Part shown: piece after piece, positions 52,853 through 62,409 of the stretch
Layout of the letters: each line of letters starts with the position of its first letter
Position numbering within the stretch: position 1 is the stretch's first letter
Origin: Pseudomonadota bacterium
GTDB lineage: Bacteria; Pseudomonadota; Alphaproteobacteria; Caulobacterales; Caulobacteraceae
Length of the DNA stretch: 64,000 nucleotides
Assembly: GCA_023451375.1 (NCBI GenBank)
Contig: JAEXZS010000093.1
Coordinates: forward strand, 1-64,000
Reading direction: 5' to 3'
Program-made: the position numbers and the translations under genes
The notes under the pieces: model-generated
Told to the model about the DNA's origin: nothing
Database searches by the model: none
The model's input: only the letters and a program-made list of their open reading frames with translations

Positions 52853-54288
52853 GCAAGACCTTCCTGATCGCGAAGGATGAACTCCGTCTGATGGCCCGCA
52901 ACAGGGTCGCGGTGATCGCCTTCATCCTCCTGGTTCTGCTGACCCTCGTGGCGGTGGCTAACTCCTGGTCTCAGCAACAGAGTGTTTCGGAGCTTCGCGC
53001 GCGTCACGCCGCTGAGGCCCAGACCGCGTTCGAGGCCCAACCGGATCGACACCCGCACCGGGTGGTTCACTATGGCACCTTCATCTTTCGCCCGCTAAGC
53101 CCTCTCGCCGCCTTTGATCCCGGCGTGGACGCCTTCACCGGCAACAGCATGTTTCTGGAGGGCCACCGCCAGAACACCGCCAATTTCGGCGATGTGCGCC
53201 AGAGCTCGATCCTGGTTCGCTTCGGCCAGTTGACCCCGGCCTTCGTTCTGCAGGTCGTCGCGCCGCTGCTACTCATCTTTCTGGGCTACGGGGTTCTCGC
53301 GCGAGAAACGGAGCGGGGAACGGTGCGCCTGCTGATGCTTCAGGGGGCGTCCCGGGGGCAGATCGTTCTGGGCAAGGCGCTTGCGCTCGGCCTCGTCGCT
53401 GTCCTCGCCGGCCTGCCCGCCATGATCGGCTTCGCCCTGATCGCCGGTCAGCCCGGGGCTTCCTTGCTCCCGATGCTGACGATTGCACTGGGCTATCTCG
53501 CCTATCTGGCGCTCTGGGTCGTGATAATCGTTCTGCTCTCGACGGTGGCTAGGCGGAGTCGGGACGCCCTGCTTGGTCTCGTCGCCGTCTGGGCGGTACT
53601 GGTCGTCCTCGCGCCCCGGATCGCTCCGGACATTGCGAGTGCCGCCACACCGCTTCAGAATCGATTACAGACCGATATCGCCATCGCCAGCGACCTGCGC
53701 GGCATGGGCGATAGCCACAACCCCGACGATCCGCACTTCGCGGCATTCAAACAGTCGGTGCTCGACCGCTATGGGGTCACGCGGGTCGAGGACCTGCCGG
53801 TGAATTATCAGGGCGTCCTGGGCATGGAAGGGGAGCGCCTGACGTCCCAACTGTTCGATCAGTATGCGGAGGCCAGCTATGGCGCTCAGGAGAGGCAGAA
53901 TCGGCTAGTGAACGCCGTCGGCGTGGTCAGCCCGGCCATCGCCATTCGTTCGCTCTCAATGGCGGCGGCCGGCACGGACTTCGCCGCCCATCGTCGGTTT
54001 CTGGAGCAGGCTGAAGACTACCGATACGGTCTCGTCCAGCGGTTGAACCGTCTGCAGGCCGAAGCCGTAAGCTATGCGGACGACACGGCGGAAGACCCGG
54101 ACGCCGACCGGCGAAGCCGCGTGTCCGCCAGCAATTGGCAGTCCGCGCCCGCCTTCAGCTTCCAGCCGCCCAGCGGTGCGGAGCTGGCGCGCGGCGCCCT
54201 GCCGGGGCTTGGACTCATCCTCGTCTGGCTTGCGCTCGCCGGCACCCTGCTGGCCCTCGGCGTACGACGTCTGGGAGCGCGCGCATGA
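52849..54288 (+). CDS. ABC-2 transporter permease, DUF3526-type (1)
   Basis: 479 residues. One N-terminal helix (VAVIAFILLVLLTLVAVANS), a large periplasmic part, then five helices (PAFVLQVVAPLLLIFLGYGV and following) and a long soluble segment before the last helix (LPGLGLILVWLALAGTLLAL). The pattern fits DUF3526 permeases, found in pairs with an ABC-2 ATPase. Substrate unknown; the location next to a metal receptor and PepSY protein suggests a metal-linked role. Confidence 0.8.
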   Translation: MSKTFLIAKDELRLMARNRVAVIAFILLVLLTLVAVANSWSQQQSVSELRARHAAEAQTAFEAQPDRHPHRVVHYGTFIFRPLSPLAAFDPGVDAFTGNSMFLEGHRQNTANFGDVRQSSILVRFGQLTPAFVLQVVAPLLLIFLGYGVLARETERGTVRLLMLQGASRGQIVLGKALALGLVAVLAGLPAMIGFALIAGQPGASLLPMLTIALGYLAYLALWVVIIVLLSTVARRSRDALLGLVAVWAVLVVLAPRIAPDIASAATPLQNRLQTDIAIASDLRGMGDSHNPDDPHFAAFKQSVLDRYGVTRVEDLPVNYQGVLGMEGERLTSQLFDQYAEASYGAQERQNRLVNAVGVVSPAIAIRSLSMAAAGTDFAAHRRFLEQAEDYRYGLVQRLNRLQAEAVSYADDTAEDPDADRRSRVSASNWQSAPAFSFQPPSGAELARGALPGLGLILVWLALAGTLLALGVRRLGARA

Positions 54289-55559
54289 CCCTCATTGCTC
54301 ATGAACTCCGCCTACTTCTGCGTCAGCGCTTGACGATAGCCGCCCTCGCGCTTCTCACCCTGCTGACGATCTGCGCTGTCTTCGCGGGTGTGGGCGAGGT
54401 CTCGCGGCAGCGCGCGGCCATCGCCGCCATCCCCGCCGCTCAAGCCGAGGATATCGGCGCGATCGCGGACTGGATCGATCGCGACAAGAACCCCGGCAGC
54501 GCCGCTTACTACAGCTTCCATCCCACCTGGGATGCGCCGTCTCCCCTGGCTTTCGCCGCGCTCGGCATGCGGGACGTGTCGCCTTACATACTGCGGGTGA
54601 GGGCTCTGGGTCTCGAGGCCCAGCTCTATGACGGAGACGTGTTCAATCCCGAACTGGCGCTGCCCGGGCGGTTCGACTTCAGCTTCGTCCTCATCTTCCT
54701 GGCGCCCTTGTTCGTCATTGCGTTGTTTCACGATCTGGTCTCGGGCGAGAGGGAGGCTGGGCGTCTCCGAACTCTCGAGGCGCTGGCGAAGGGTGGTCGC
54801 GCCCTGTTGTTCCGTCGGGCCGCCCTGCGTTTCATCCTGCCCTGGACGGCGCTGAGCCTGCCCTTCTGCGTCGCCGCTGTCCTACAGGCCGTTACCGTTC
54901 CGACCGTGCTACTCGTTCTGGTCCTTGTCGCCGCGTATCTGCTTTTCTGGGTCGGCCTTTCCGCCCTGGTCAGCCGGCTGCGCTGGAGTTCGGTCGCGAA
55001 CGCAGCGACTTTGGCCGCAGCCTGGCTGGTGCTGGTCCTGATCGTGCCGACCCTCGCCAATGTGGCGATCAACCGGGCCATTCCTGTGAACCAGGGCGCG
55101 GAGATCGCCATGGCTCAGCGCGAGGCGGTCCATGGCGCGTGGGACATCCCGCATGAGGATACGATGCGGCGCTTCTACGCCAATCATCCGGAGTGGTCGG
55201 ACTCAGCTCCGCTCGGTCCGGAGTTCCACTACAAATGGTATTTGGCCTTCCACCAGAACGGCGACGAAAGCGTCGCGCCTGAGGTGCAGGCCTATCGTGA
55301 GGGACTGGAACGTCGTGACCAGACGGCGCGGACGCTCGGATGGATCTTGCCGTCCGTCGGCGTGCAGGCGGCATTGACGCGTCTGGCGGACACTGACCTC
55401 AAGGCGCAATTGGCCTACCAAGATCGTATTCGAGCGTTCCATGAACGCCTGCGGGTCTTCTACTACGGCTACCTGTTCTACGACCGTCCGTTTGGTAAGG
55501 CCGATTTTGGCCGCGCGCCGAAGTTTGAAGACGGCGCGCCGCCATTGGAGCGGCCGTGA
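54285..55559 (+). CDS. ABC-2 transporter permease, DUF3526-type (2)
   Basis: 424 residues from the ATG at 54285, overlapping the previous stop by four bases. Same design as its neighbour: HELRLLLRQRLTIAALALLT at the N-terminus, then a periplasmic part with NPGSAAYYSFHPTWDAPSPL and a helical bundle (FSFVLIFLAPLFVIALFHDL, VLLVLVLVAAYLLFWVGL). The two permeases are presumably paired half-transporters. Confidence 0.8.
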   Translation: MTLIAHELRLLLRQRLTIAALALLTLLTICAVFAGVGEVSRQRAAIAAIPAAQAEDIGAIADWIDRDKNPGSAAYYSFHPTWDAPSPLAFAALGMRDVSPYILRVRALGLEAQLYDGDVFNPELALPGRFDFSFVLIFLAPLFVIALFHDLVSGEREAGRLRTLEALAKGGRALLFRRAALRFILPWTALSLPFCVAAVLQAVTVPTVLLVLVLVAAYLLFWVGLSALVSRLRWSSVANAATLAAAWLVLVLIVPTLANVAINRAIPVNQGAEIAMAQREAVHGAWDIPHEDTMRRFYANHPEWSDSAPLGPEFHYKWYLAFHQNGDESVAPEVQAYREGLERRDQTARTLGWILPSVGVQAALTRLADTDLKAQLAYQDRIRAFHERLRVFYYGYLFYDRPFGKADFGRAPKFEDGAPPLERP

Positions 55560-55586
55560 CGGCGACCAACCGGTCCAGAAGATGCG

Positions 55587-57017
55587 ATGACTGAAAGCAC
55601 CGTGCCCGCAGACGGGCGTCGACCCTTTGAGAGGCTCTATCGCACGATCTGGCGCTGGCGCTTCTATGCCGATCTGATCGTGTCGCCGTTCTTGCTGATC
55701 CTTGCGGTGACGGGGGCGATCTATCTGTTCAACGACGAGATCAACGACGCCCTCCAACCCGATCAAAGGTCCGTAGCCGATGCGCCCATTTTGCCGACCA
55801 GTCGGCTGATCGGGGCGGCGCTGGCGGACTATCCCGGAGGATCGGTCACCCGCATCGACATTCCGACCGAATCGGGTCGAAGCGCCGTGGTCTTCATCAC
55901 GCCGACTTCGGGCGACCCCGAGCGGATCCACGTCGATCCCGGGACAGCCCAAGTGTTGACCTCCTTCGTCTATCCCCGGACCGTCGTCGGCTTCGCGGAC
56001 GTCTTCCACGGCTCCTTGATGATGGGCCACCGCGGTGACGCCCTCGTAGAACTGATGGCGTGCTGGGGCCTGATCCTCGTCGTCACCGGCCTGTATCTCT
56101 GGTGGCCGCGCAACGGAAGAAGGATCATCGGGGTGCTGGCTCCCGACTTGCGGACGCGGGGGCGTAAGATGTAGCGAGATATCCACGCCGTCGTCGGGGC
56201 CTGGACAGCCGTCCTGATCGCCTTCCTGATCCTGACCGGATTGCCGTGGGCGACGGTCTGGGGCGGCCTCTTGAAGACTACGACGGACGCATTGGGGATC
56301 GGTTATCCAGCCGACTACCGAATACACGGTGCGGTTCCCGCCGCGAGCAGCGCTCCGCCGCCTCAGACAATGGCGCAAGCCACGGGCGAAGCGCCTTGGA
56401 CGCTCGAGAATGCGCGAATGCCCAAGTCAGACCCTCATGCCGAACATCATGGAGGTGGGAAGGGCATAGTCAGGGACGCGCCTCAGGTCGGCATCGGCGT
56501 GGACGGCGCAGTTGAGGCGCTCAATGCTGCGGGAATGACCACCGCCTATCGGCTGACGCTGCCGACGGGACCAGAGGGGGTCTACACCGCCTTCACCTAT
56601 CCGGACCGTCCCGAAGGCCAGCGCACGCTGCACGTCGATCAGTATTCTGGACGCATCCTCGGGGACATCCACTTCACCGACTATGGCTGGGCGGCCAAGG
56701 CGGTCGAGCTGGGCGTCCAGCTCCACATGGGCAACTACTTCGGGCGGGCGAACCAGATCGTTATGCTGATCGCCTGCCTGGGCGTGATCATACTGTCCAT
56801 CACCGGTCCCGTCTTGGGGTGGATGCGACGCCCGAAAGGAAGGCTCGGCGCGCCTCGCGAGCTAGAGCCCCTCAGGCTGCGAACAGTGGGCTTGATGACC
56901 CTCGGCCTAGCCGTGATTTCTCCGCTTGCTGGCCTGTCTCTGGCGTTGGTCCTTGGAGGCGATGTGGTTCTCAACCGCCTTCGAGGGATGGCCAAGAGCA
57001 CAGGCGACACCGCTTAG
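55587..57017 (+). pseudogene. PepSY-associated membrane protein, interrupted by one amber codon
   Basis: Both parts are in one frame: 55587-56174 (195 residues, ending at TAG 56172-56174) and continuing RDIHAVVGAWTAVLIAFLIL to 57017. The joined protein (about 476 residues) has four membrane helices and the PepSY layout (IWRWRFYADLIVSPFLLILAV; DVFHGSLMMGHRGDALVELM; GNYFGRANQIVMLIACLGVI). Relatives read W-R-D-x-H at the break, so a TGG to TAG change is likely. PepSY membrane proteins accompany TonB receptors and often reduce iron chelates. It follows the second permease by 27 bases in the same operon. Confidence 0.82.
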
Positions 57018-57099
57018 GCGAGGAGTAGAGCATTCGGAAGGATGCTGCCGAGGCCGATGTCGCCTTCCTGGTAGTATGTTGGGGCCCACTTCTGGCGCA

Positions 57100-58710
57100 T
57101 CACGGAGCTTCGCCGCCCCCCGAGCGAGGGGGGCTGCAGGTGAAGTTCGCCGCCTGTCTGGCCGCCGCTGGATCGTCTCTCGGACCCGTGTATCGCGGGT
57201 ACTGCGGGTAACGACACAGGGGGAGCGAGCGTGAGGCTTGGCCGTCTGAAACCAGCGTCTCCGCCACGAGAGTTTCAGGGGCGGTGTCTGCGGTGACCCA
57301 CTGATCGAGCGAGGTCAGGAGGTCGGTCTGGTCGGGGCCCGCGCCGCCGTTACAGTGGTTGACCCCGGGCGCGAGGTAGAGGCGGGTGCTGGTGGCCGCG
57401 GTATCCGGGCCGACCACCTGCTCCATGCGAGCCATGTAATCGACCGTTGTTTCGGCGCTCACGGCGGCGTCAGAGCCGCCATGCCAGACGATCAGCTTGC
57501 CGCCTCGTCGGATGAAGGGGCGAATATCCGGGTCAGTGGCGTCGTTGAGGGCGGCCATGGCGTCCAGGGCTTCCGGCGAACGGTCCCATGGCGCGTACGA
57601 CAGCGAGTCCGCGGCGGGATCGCCGCCCAGATAGTACCGGACTGTCGTGTCCTGCATGACGTAGTAGCCGCTCTGGCGAACGTCCCCGTTGCCGGTGGCC
57701 CAGAGGCCAAAGCCCGCCGGGTCGTCTTCATTGCCGGACAGGGCGTAGCCCTTGTTCGAATAGGTCGCCGAAGCGCCCCTGAAGATCAGGTCGGTCGTCC
57801 AGGTCCTCACAACGGCGAGCTGGGCATCGGACAGGCAGGTGTCGCCGGTGTCGCGTCCTCCCTCGCAGCGCAGGTCTTCCAGCCTGATCCTTTCGGGCGT
57901 GCAGGCCGCACGGTTGGCGACGATCCCGTCCGCCAGGCCATCGAGATCGTCGCAGGCCTCCCGCACATCCCGCGCCAACAAGGTCGTTTTCGCGGGGCTA
58001 ATGGCGCCGCCCCGCGCGGCCGCCATCCTCGCCGTGGTGTTGAACGCCCCCATGAACCCGACCCAGTTGAAGGCCGGGGCTCGCGCGATCACGCCATCGA
58101 ACAGGTCGGGATTGCGCTGAACCGCCATCAAGGCCTCGCGACCGCCGGTGGAACAGCCCTCGAAATAGGACCTCGACGGCGGGGCACCGTAGGCGATCGA
58201 GAGAACCTCAATCGTCCGAGCCATCACCGCCGGGACCGCTTCGCTGCCAAAGAGGCGTGCGGCGTGCGGATCGTTCTCGACAAAGGCCGCCGACATTCCG
58301 GTCGGGTCCTGATGGCCGGAATCGCTGACCACCTGGGCATATCCCTGCATGAGAGGAGCGACAGCCAGCTCTGGCAGGACACCGTTGTAGCCGCCGCCTC
58401 CACCGTAATAGAGCTTGCCGTTCCATGCCGTCGGCAGGCGGATTTCGAAATTGAGTTTCGGGGCGATCACGCCCCGGACCCTGCAATAGGCCGGCGTGGC
58501 GCCGGTCGCGGCTACCCGCTCGGTCGACAGTCTCGAGCCGCCGACCGTCCTGCCCGCCAGCTCCTCGCACAGGGTCGCGCCCGAGGCTGACGGCGATCCG
58601 AACGCATCGCCCGGACGGCTTTCCGCCGCTGCCGGGGCAGCGGCGGCGGAGCCTGCGATGGCCGAGAACAGGAGCGCCATGACGCTCGCGGAATGGAGTC
58701 CCTTGCTCAT
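57100..58710 (-). CDS. Tannase/feruloyl esterase family protein
   Basis: 536 residues. Signal peptide (SASVMALLFSAIAGSAAAAP), nucleophile GCSTGGREALMAVQRNPDLF, Asp/loop KLIVWHGGSDAAVS, His in APGVNHCNGGAG, and cysteines flanking the Ser and His as in tannases (a disulfide-linked CS-D-HC arrangement). It hydrolyses gallate or ferulate esters, probably in the periplasm. It lies 12 bases after a siderophore-type receptor on the same strand, so the operon may release and take up catechol-like iron ligands. Confidence 0.88.
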   Translation of the reverse strand: MSKGLHSASVMALLFSAIAGSAAAAPAAAESRPGDAFGSPSASGATLCEELAGRTVGGSRLSTERVAATGATPAYCRVRGVIAPKLNFEIRLPTAWNGKLYYGGGGGYNGVLPELAVAPLMQGYAQVVSDSGHQDPTGMSAAFVENDPHAARLFGSEAVPAVMARTIEVLSIAYGAPPSRSYFEGCSTGGREALMAVQRNPDLFDGVIARAPAFNWVGFMGAFNTTARMAAARGGAISPAKTTLLARDVREACDDLDGLADGIVANRAACTPERIRLEDLRCEGGRDTGDTCLSDAQLAVVRTWTTDLIFRGASATYSNKGYALSGNEDDPAGFGLWATGNGDVRQSGYYVMQDTTVRYYLGGDPAADSLSYAPWDRSPEALDAMAALNDATDPDIRPFIRRGGKLIVWHGGSDAAVSAETTVDYMARMEQVVGPDTAATSTRLYLAPGVNHCNGGAGPDQTDLLTSLDQWVTADTAPETLVAETLVSDGQASRSLPLCRYPQYPRYTGPRDDPAAARQAANFTCSPPRSGGGEAP

Positions 58711-58722
58711 CGCATCATCCCT

Positions 58723-60843
58723 CTAGAAGCGGGCCTTGACCGTAACCCAGGCCGAACGCGGCTGCACCGGCATGACGACTGGGAAGCCGAAATACTGGTA
58801 CGGGTCAAAGTCGTCGTTGCCGGTCAGGTTTGCGGCCGAGACCTGAACCGAGAAGCGGCCGAAGTCATAGGCCGCCTGGGCGTCGACCACCGCATAGCCG
58901 GGAACCGACACGCTGTTGGGCAGAGTGATCTCGCGATCACCGAGCACGGTGACGCCCGCGCCGAACGACAATCCCTTGGCTGTGCCGTCCAGCACCCGGT
59001 AGCGCGCCGCGATCCGGCCGCTGTGCTCGGGAATGCGCGGCAGGGCGTCGCCAACCGGCAGAGCGTGGTCAGCAGTCACCTCCGCGTCGGTCCAGGCATA
59101 GTTGAACAGCACCGACAGCGCGCGGGTGGGCTCCCAGATCAAATCGGTCTCGAACCCTTTGGCGCGTTGCTCGCCCGTCTGGACCGACATGAAGGGGTTG
59201 GCCGGATCGGGGGTGGCGACGTTCTCGCGCGTCTGTTCGAACAGGGCGAAGGTGCCCGAGACGCCGAGGTGGGTCAGCGCCAGCTTCAGCCCCCCTTCGA
59301 TGTTGCGGGACTCCTCCGGCTTCGGCGACTGCATGCCGATGAAGCCGAACGGCGCCCGGAATCCTTCGGCATAGCCGGCGTAGAGCGCCACGCCCGGAAC
59401 CAGATCGAAGGTCGCTCCAATGCGGGGCGACCAGCGCTCATAGGTCTCGTCCGAGCCCTGCTCCAGCTCACGGAACTTCAGCTGGGTGTAGCGAAGCGCC
59501 CCCAGCAGGTGCAGCCGTCCATAGGTCGCCTGATCCTGCACATAGACCGCCAGGGTTTCGTAGCGGTCGGTCTGGGTCATGCTGAGCGGCTGAAGACCGC
59601 CGAAGGGCAGGTCGTAAGTCGGATTGGACAGATCCTGTTCGCCGACCGGAACGCCGGCGAACCCCATGTTCGAATAGAAGTCTGTGTGATCGTAGCTGGC
59701 GCCCACAAGAATCTCGTGTCGCCCACCGAGCGCCTCGAACCGGCGCCAGAGGTTGGCGTCGAGGGTGCGCTCCTCCGAGCCGCTCAGCATGTTCATGGTC
59801 AGGATGGGATAGACGGTCGGCGTGGCCGGATCGGGCGCGTACATCGACGGCATGATGGAGCTGCCGTATTGTGGGATCTCGCTCTCGTAATAGCGCGCCG
59901 TGACGGTCAGGCGCATGTCGTCGCTGAAGTCGTGGCGAAGGGCGACCGACGCTGACTTGTTCTCGATCTCGGAGCGCGGCTGGCCCACCGGGGCGCCGGC
60001 GAACACGTTGCGATCAATCTCGCCGGCCATGGCCTGCTCAGCCGGGATGCCGGAATATTCCAGCTGGTCGCGCTTGTTGTACTGTCCCTGCAGCAGCAGC
60101 TCGGTCTGCGGCGTCAGCTGGAATGACAGACCGGCCAGCACGGCGAGGCGCTCGCCTTCGACCTGATCGATCCAGCTTTCATTCGTTTGATATTCGGCCG
60201 TGATCCGACCAGCGATGTTGTCGCTGAACGGCTGGTTCAGATCGATGGCCGCGCCCCAGGTGTCGAAGCTGCCGGCGCGCACGGCGACCGTGCCGCCCGC
60301 CTCGGCCTCCGGACGGCTCGACTGCACATTGATCAGGCCGCCGAGAGGGGTGCCCAGACCGCCGCCGTAGAGCGTGGAGGTCGGTCCCTTGAGGACGTCG
60401 ATCCGTTCCACACCGAGCAGGCTGGTCGGCTCATTGACGGCGTTCGGTCCGGTGTAAACAGGCAGGCCGTCCAGATAGATTTCCGACGGGAAGCCGCGAA
60501 TGATCGGGCTGACCAGCAGGGCTTCTTCCTGCCGGGTCGGAACCACGCCGGACACGTTGACGAGCGCGTCCGCCAGGGTGCGGGCGTCCTGCTCCTCGAT
60601 CAGGGTGCGGGTAATGACCTGAACCGACTGCGGCGTATGGATCAGGGGGGTGTCGGTGCGAGTGGCTGTGCCGGAGGTCGGCGCAGAGTAGGTATCGCGA
60701 GCGCTGGTAACGACGACCTCGCCCAGCCAGCTTGGGGCAGGGTCAGAAGCTGTGGAGTTCGGGGTGGACTGGGCGAAGGCAGACGGAGCCGCGCACGCGG
60801 CGAGGAGCAGCGCCAGCGGCGCCGTCGAGGATTTGAAACGCAT
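58723..60843 (-). CDS. TonB-dependent siderophore receptor
   Basis: 706 residues from the ATG at 60843. Signal peptide MRFKSSTAPLALLLAACAAP (ending near SAFAQ), TonB box GEVVVTSARD, plug with TPQSVQVITRTLIEEQ, IRGFPSEIYLDGLPVY and VLKGPTSTLYGGGLGTPLGG, and a barrel ending in SAWVTVKARF. FhuE/FpvA-like siderophore class without STN. Operon with the tannase gene and, upstream, a DUF2946-like gene. Confidence 0.9.
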   Translation of the reverse strand: MRFKSSTAPLALLLAACAAPSAFAQSTPNSTASDPAPSWLGEVVVTSARDTYSAPTSGTATRTDTPLIHTPQSVQVITRTLIEEQDARTLADALVNVSGVVPTRQEEALLVSPIIRGFPSEIYLDGLPVYTGPNAVNEPTSLLGVERIDVLKGPTSTLYGGGLGTPLGGLINVQSSRPEAEAGGTVAVRAGSFDTWGAAIDLNQPFSDNIAGRITAEYQTNESWIDQVEGERLAVLAGLSFQLTPQTELLLQGQYNKRDQLEYSGIPAEQAMAGEIDRNVFAGAPVGQPRSEIENKSASVALRHDFSDDMRLTVTARYYESEIPQYGSSIMPSMYAPDPATPTVYPILTMNMLSGSEERTLDANLWRRFEALGGRHEILVGASYDHTDFYSNMGFAGVPVGEQDLSNPTYDLPFGGLQPLSMTQTDRYETLAVYVQDQATYGRLHLLGALRYTQLKFRELEQGSDETYERWSPRIGATFDLVPGVALYAGYAEGFRAPFGFIGMQSPKPEESRNIEGGLKLALTHLGVSGTFALFEQTRENVATPDPANPFMSVQTGEQRAKGFETDLIWEPTRALSVLFNYAWTDAEVTADHALPVGDALPRIPEHSGRIAARYRVLDGTAKGLSFGAGVTVLGDREITLPNSVSVPGYAVVDAQAAYDFGRFSVQVSAANLTGNDDFDPYQYFGFPVVMPVQPRSAWVTVKARF

Positions 60844-60902
60844 GGGAGTTTTCCTGATCGAGAACGGAAGCCGCCAACGGGCGGCTCTGCGGACGAGCAC
60901 GA

Positions 60903-61301
60903 TCAGGCGACAGGAGGAGCCGTGGCCGGGGGAAGGCGGCGGGGCCAATCGATAGAGGGCGGGGAAGCAGCCTCAATCGCTGGCTGAACGGCAGCGATCT
61001 TCGCGATGTGCCCCCGGACCGCAGCAGGGGCTTCCGGTGGCGGCAGCATGGCTGTGGTCGTGAGCACGCACAGCGGGCACTTCATCGCTCCGGTCGAGGG
61101 GGGCTTTTCGTGCGAAGGCAGGCCATCTGCATTCATCGCGACCGTCATCTGGTCGCCCGAACACATCATGACCGATGCCGTTGGTGGAACCGACGCCGCG
61201 ACGGCGCTGGGGAGCAGTGCGCCGAGCACGATTGCAAACAGCGCGGCGAGGAACGCCAGCGACCGCGTCAGCGACCAGTGCTCTGAAGACGAGGAGTGCA
61301 C
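60903..61301 (-). CDS. DUF2946-like small protein
   Basis: 132 residues from a GTG at 61301. One N-terminal hydrophobic helix (LAFLAALFAIVLGALLPSAV), a Cys-containing segment (MMCSGDQMTV) and the characteristic MKCPLCVLTTTAML, as in DUF2946 proteins, which often precede TonB receptors. Probably periplasmic and perhaps metal-binding. It is 59 bases upstream of the receptor start, same strand. Confidence 0.72.
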   Translation of the reverse strand: MHSSSSEHWSLTRSLAFLAALFAIVLGALLPSAVAASVPPTASVMMCSGDQMTVAMNADGLPSHEKPPSTGAMKCPLCVLTTTAMLPPPEAPAAVRGHIAKIAAVQPAIEAASPPSIDWPRRLPPATAPPVA

Positions 61302-61476
61302 AGCGCTGCCATAGGCGGAGTAGATAGGTAATGGAAGCCGCGCCAGATCGGAGGTCCAAGACCGGAAGCCAATATCTCCTCTTGGCGCCTCTGCGACCTT
61401 CGAGGCCTAACCCAATGCTGCTGCCAACCGCCCAGCGGCGCGAGTAGCCGCCTCCCTTAAAGGTGGAAAGCGGGCC

Positions 61477-62379
61477 TCAAGCACCTGCGATCTTTTTCTG
61501 TCGCCTCAGTTTCAATTCGCTGACGATGACACCTGCGACAATGAATACGCCGCCGATTATCGCGAGGAAGGGCAGGCGATCCCCGGCGATACGCCCCACG
61601 ATGCCGGCCCAGACAGGTTCGCTCGCGTAGATCAGCGTCGCCTTTGTCGCCGACACAGCCTTCTGCGCCCAATTCATCGTGAACTGGATGATGGCGCTGG
61701 CTACCGCGAGGCCGACGGCGCAGGCGATCCAGATGCCATCATGGACATCGGGTCTAGCCTCATCGATGGCGAACGAAAATCCGAGCGCGAAGAGACCGGC
61801 TGCGAGCAACTGGATGACGGTCACCCGACGGCTGTCGACACTGTTGGCGTAGCGGCTGATCAGGATGATCTCGACCGCGATGGCGATGGCCCCGATCAAT
61901 GTCGTGACTTCGCCAATGCCGAGGCCGATTTGAAGCGCTTCGGGGCCAGCCAGCAGCGTCAGGCCCACGAAGGCGAGACCGATGCCGATCCAGCTCAGAA
62001 CGCCCGGCGGTTTGCGCAACAGCGCCCACTGCAACAGCGGCACGATGGGTACATAGAGCGCAGTGATGAAGGCGGATTTGCTGCTGCTAATCGACTGCAG
62101 ACCGAAGGACTGGAGGCTGTATCCCAGGAACAGCGCAAGCCCGATGGAGGCGCCGGCGACGATCTCATGCCGCGTCAGCCCTTGCATGGCGCGCCAGAAG
62201 ATCGCGCCCATCAACAGCCCTGCGAGCAGGAACCGGACCCCGACGAACAGGATCGGCGCGCCATATTCGACGGCGATGTAAACGACGAGGAAGGTCACGC
62301 CCCAAACCATCGTCACTGCGAGCAGGGCGAGTTCAGCGGGTGACACGAGCGACTTGCGGGCGTGACGGGTGTGCAACAT
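61477..62379 (-). CDS. EamA/DMT-family transporter
   Basis: 300 residues from the ATG at 62379 (62391 also possible). Ten membrane helices in two EamA repeats (LALLAVTMVWGVTFLVVYIA; SKSAFITALYVPIVPLLQWA; SATKATLIYASEPVWAGIVG). Such carriers export amino acids, nucleosides or drugs. It diverges from an XRE-cupin regulator whose start is only about 12 bases away; the regulator likely controls it. Confidence 0.85.
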   Translation of the reverse strand: MLHTRHARKSLVSPAELALLAVTMVWGVTFLVVYIAVEYGAPILFVGVRFLLAGLLMGAIFWRAMQGLTRHEIVAGASIGLALFLGYSLQSFGLQSISSSKSAFITALYVPIVPLLQWALLRKPPGVLSWIGIGLAFVGLTLLAGPEALQIGLGIGEVTTLIGAIAIAVEIILISRYANSVDSRRVTVIQLLAAGLFALGFSFAIDEARPDVHDGIWIACAVGLAVASAIIQFTMNWAQKAVSATKATLIYASEPVWAGIVGRIAGDRLPFLAIIGGVFIVAGVIVSELKLRRQKKIAGA

Positions 62380-62409
62380 AATGCTTACCATATGAGCGAT
62401 ATATTGCAC
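62371..62409. promoter_or_regulatory. Inverted repeat over both divergent starts
   Basis: GTGCAACATA at 62371-62380 and TATATTGCAC at 62400-62409 are inverted arms (GTGCAA/TTGCAC exact) around the start region of the transporter and the XRE-cupin gene. A regulator bound here would cover both transcription starts. Confidence 0.5.
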
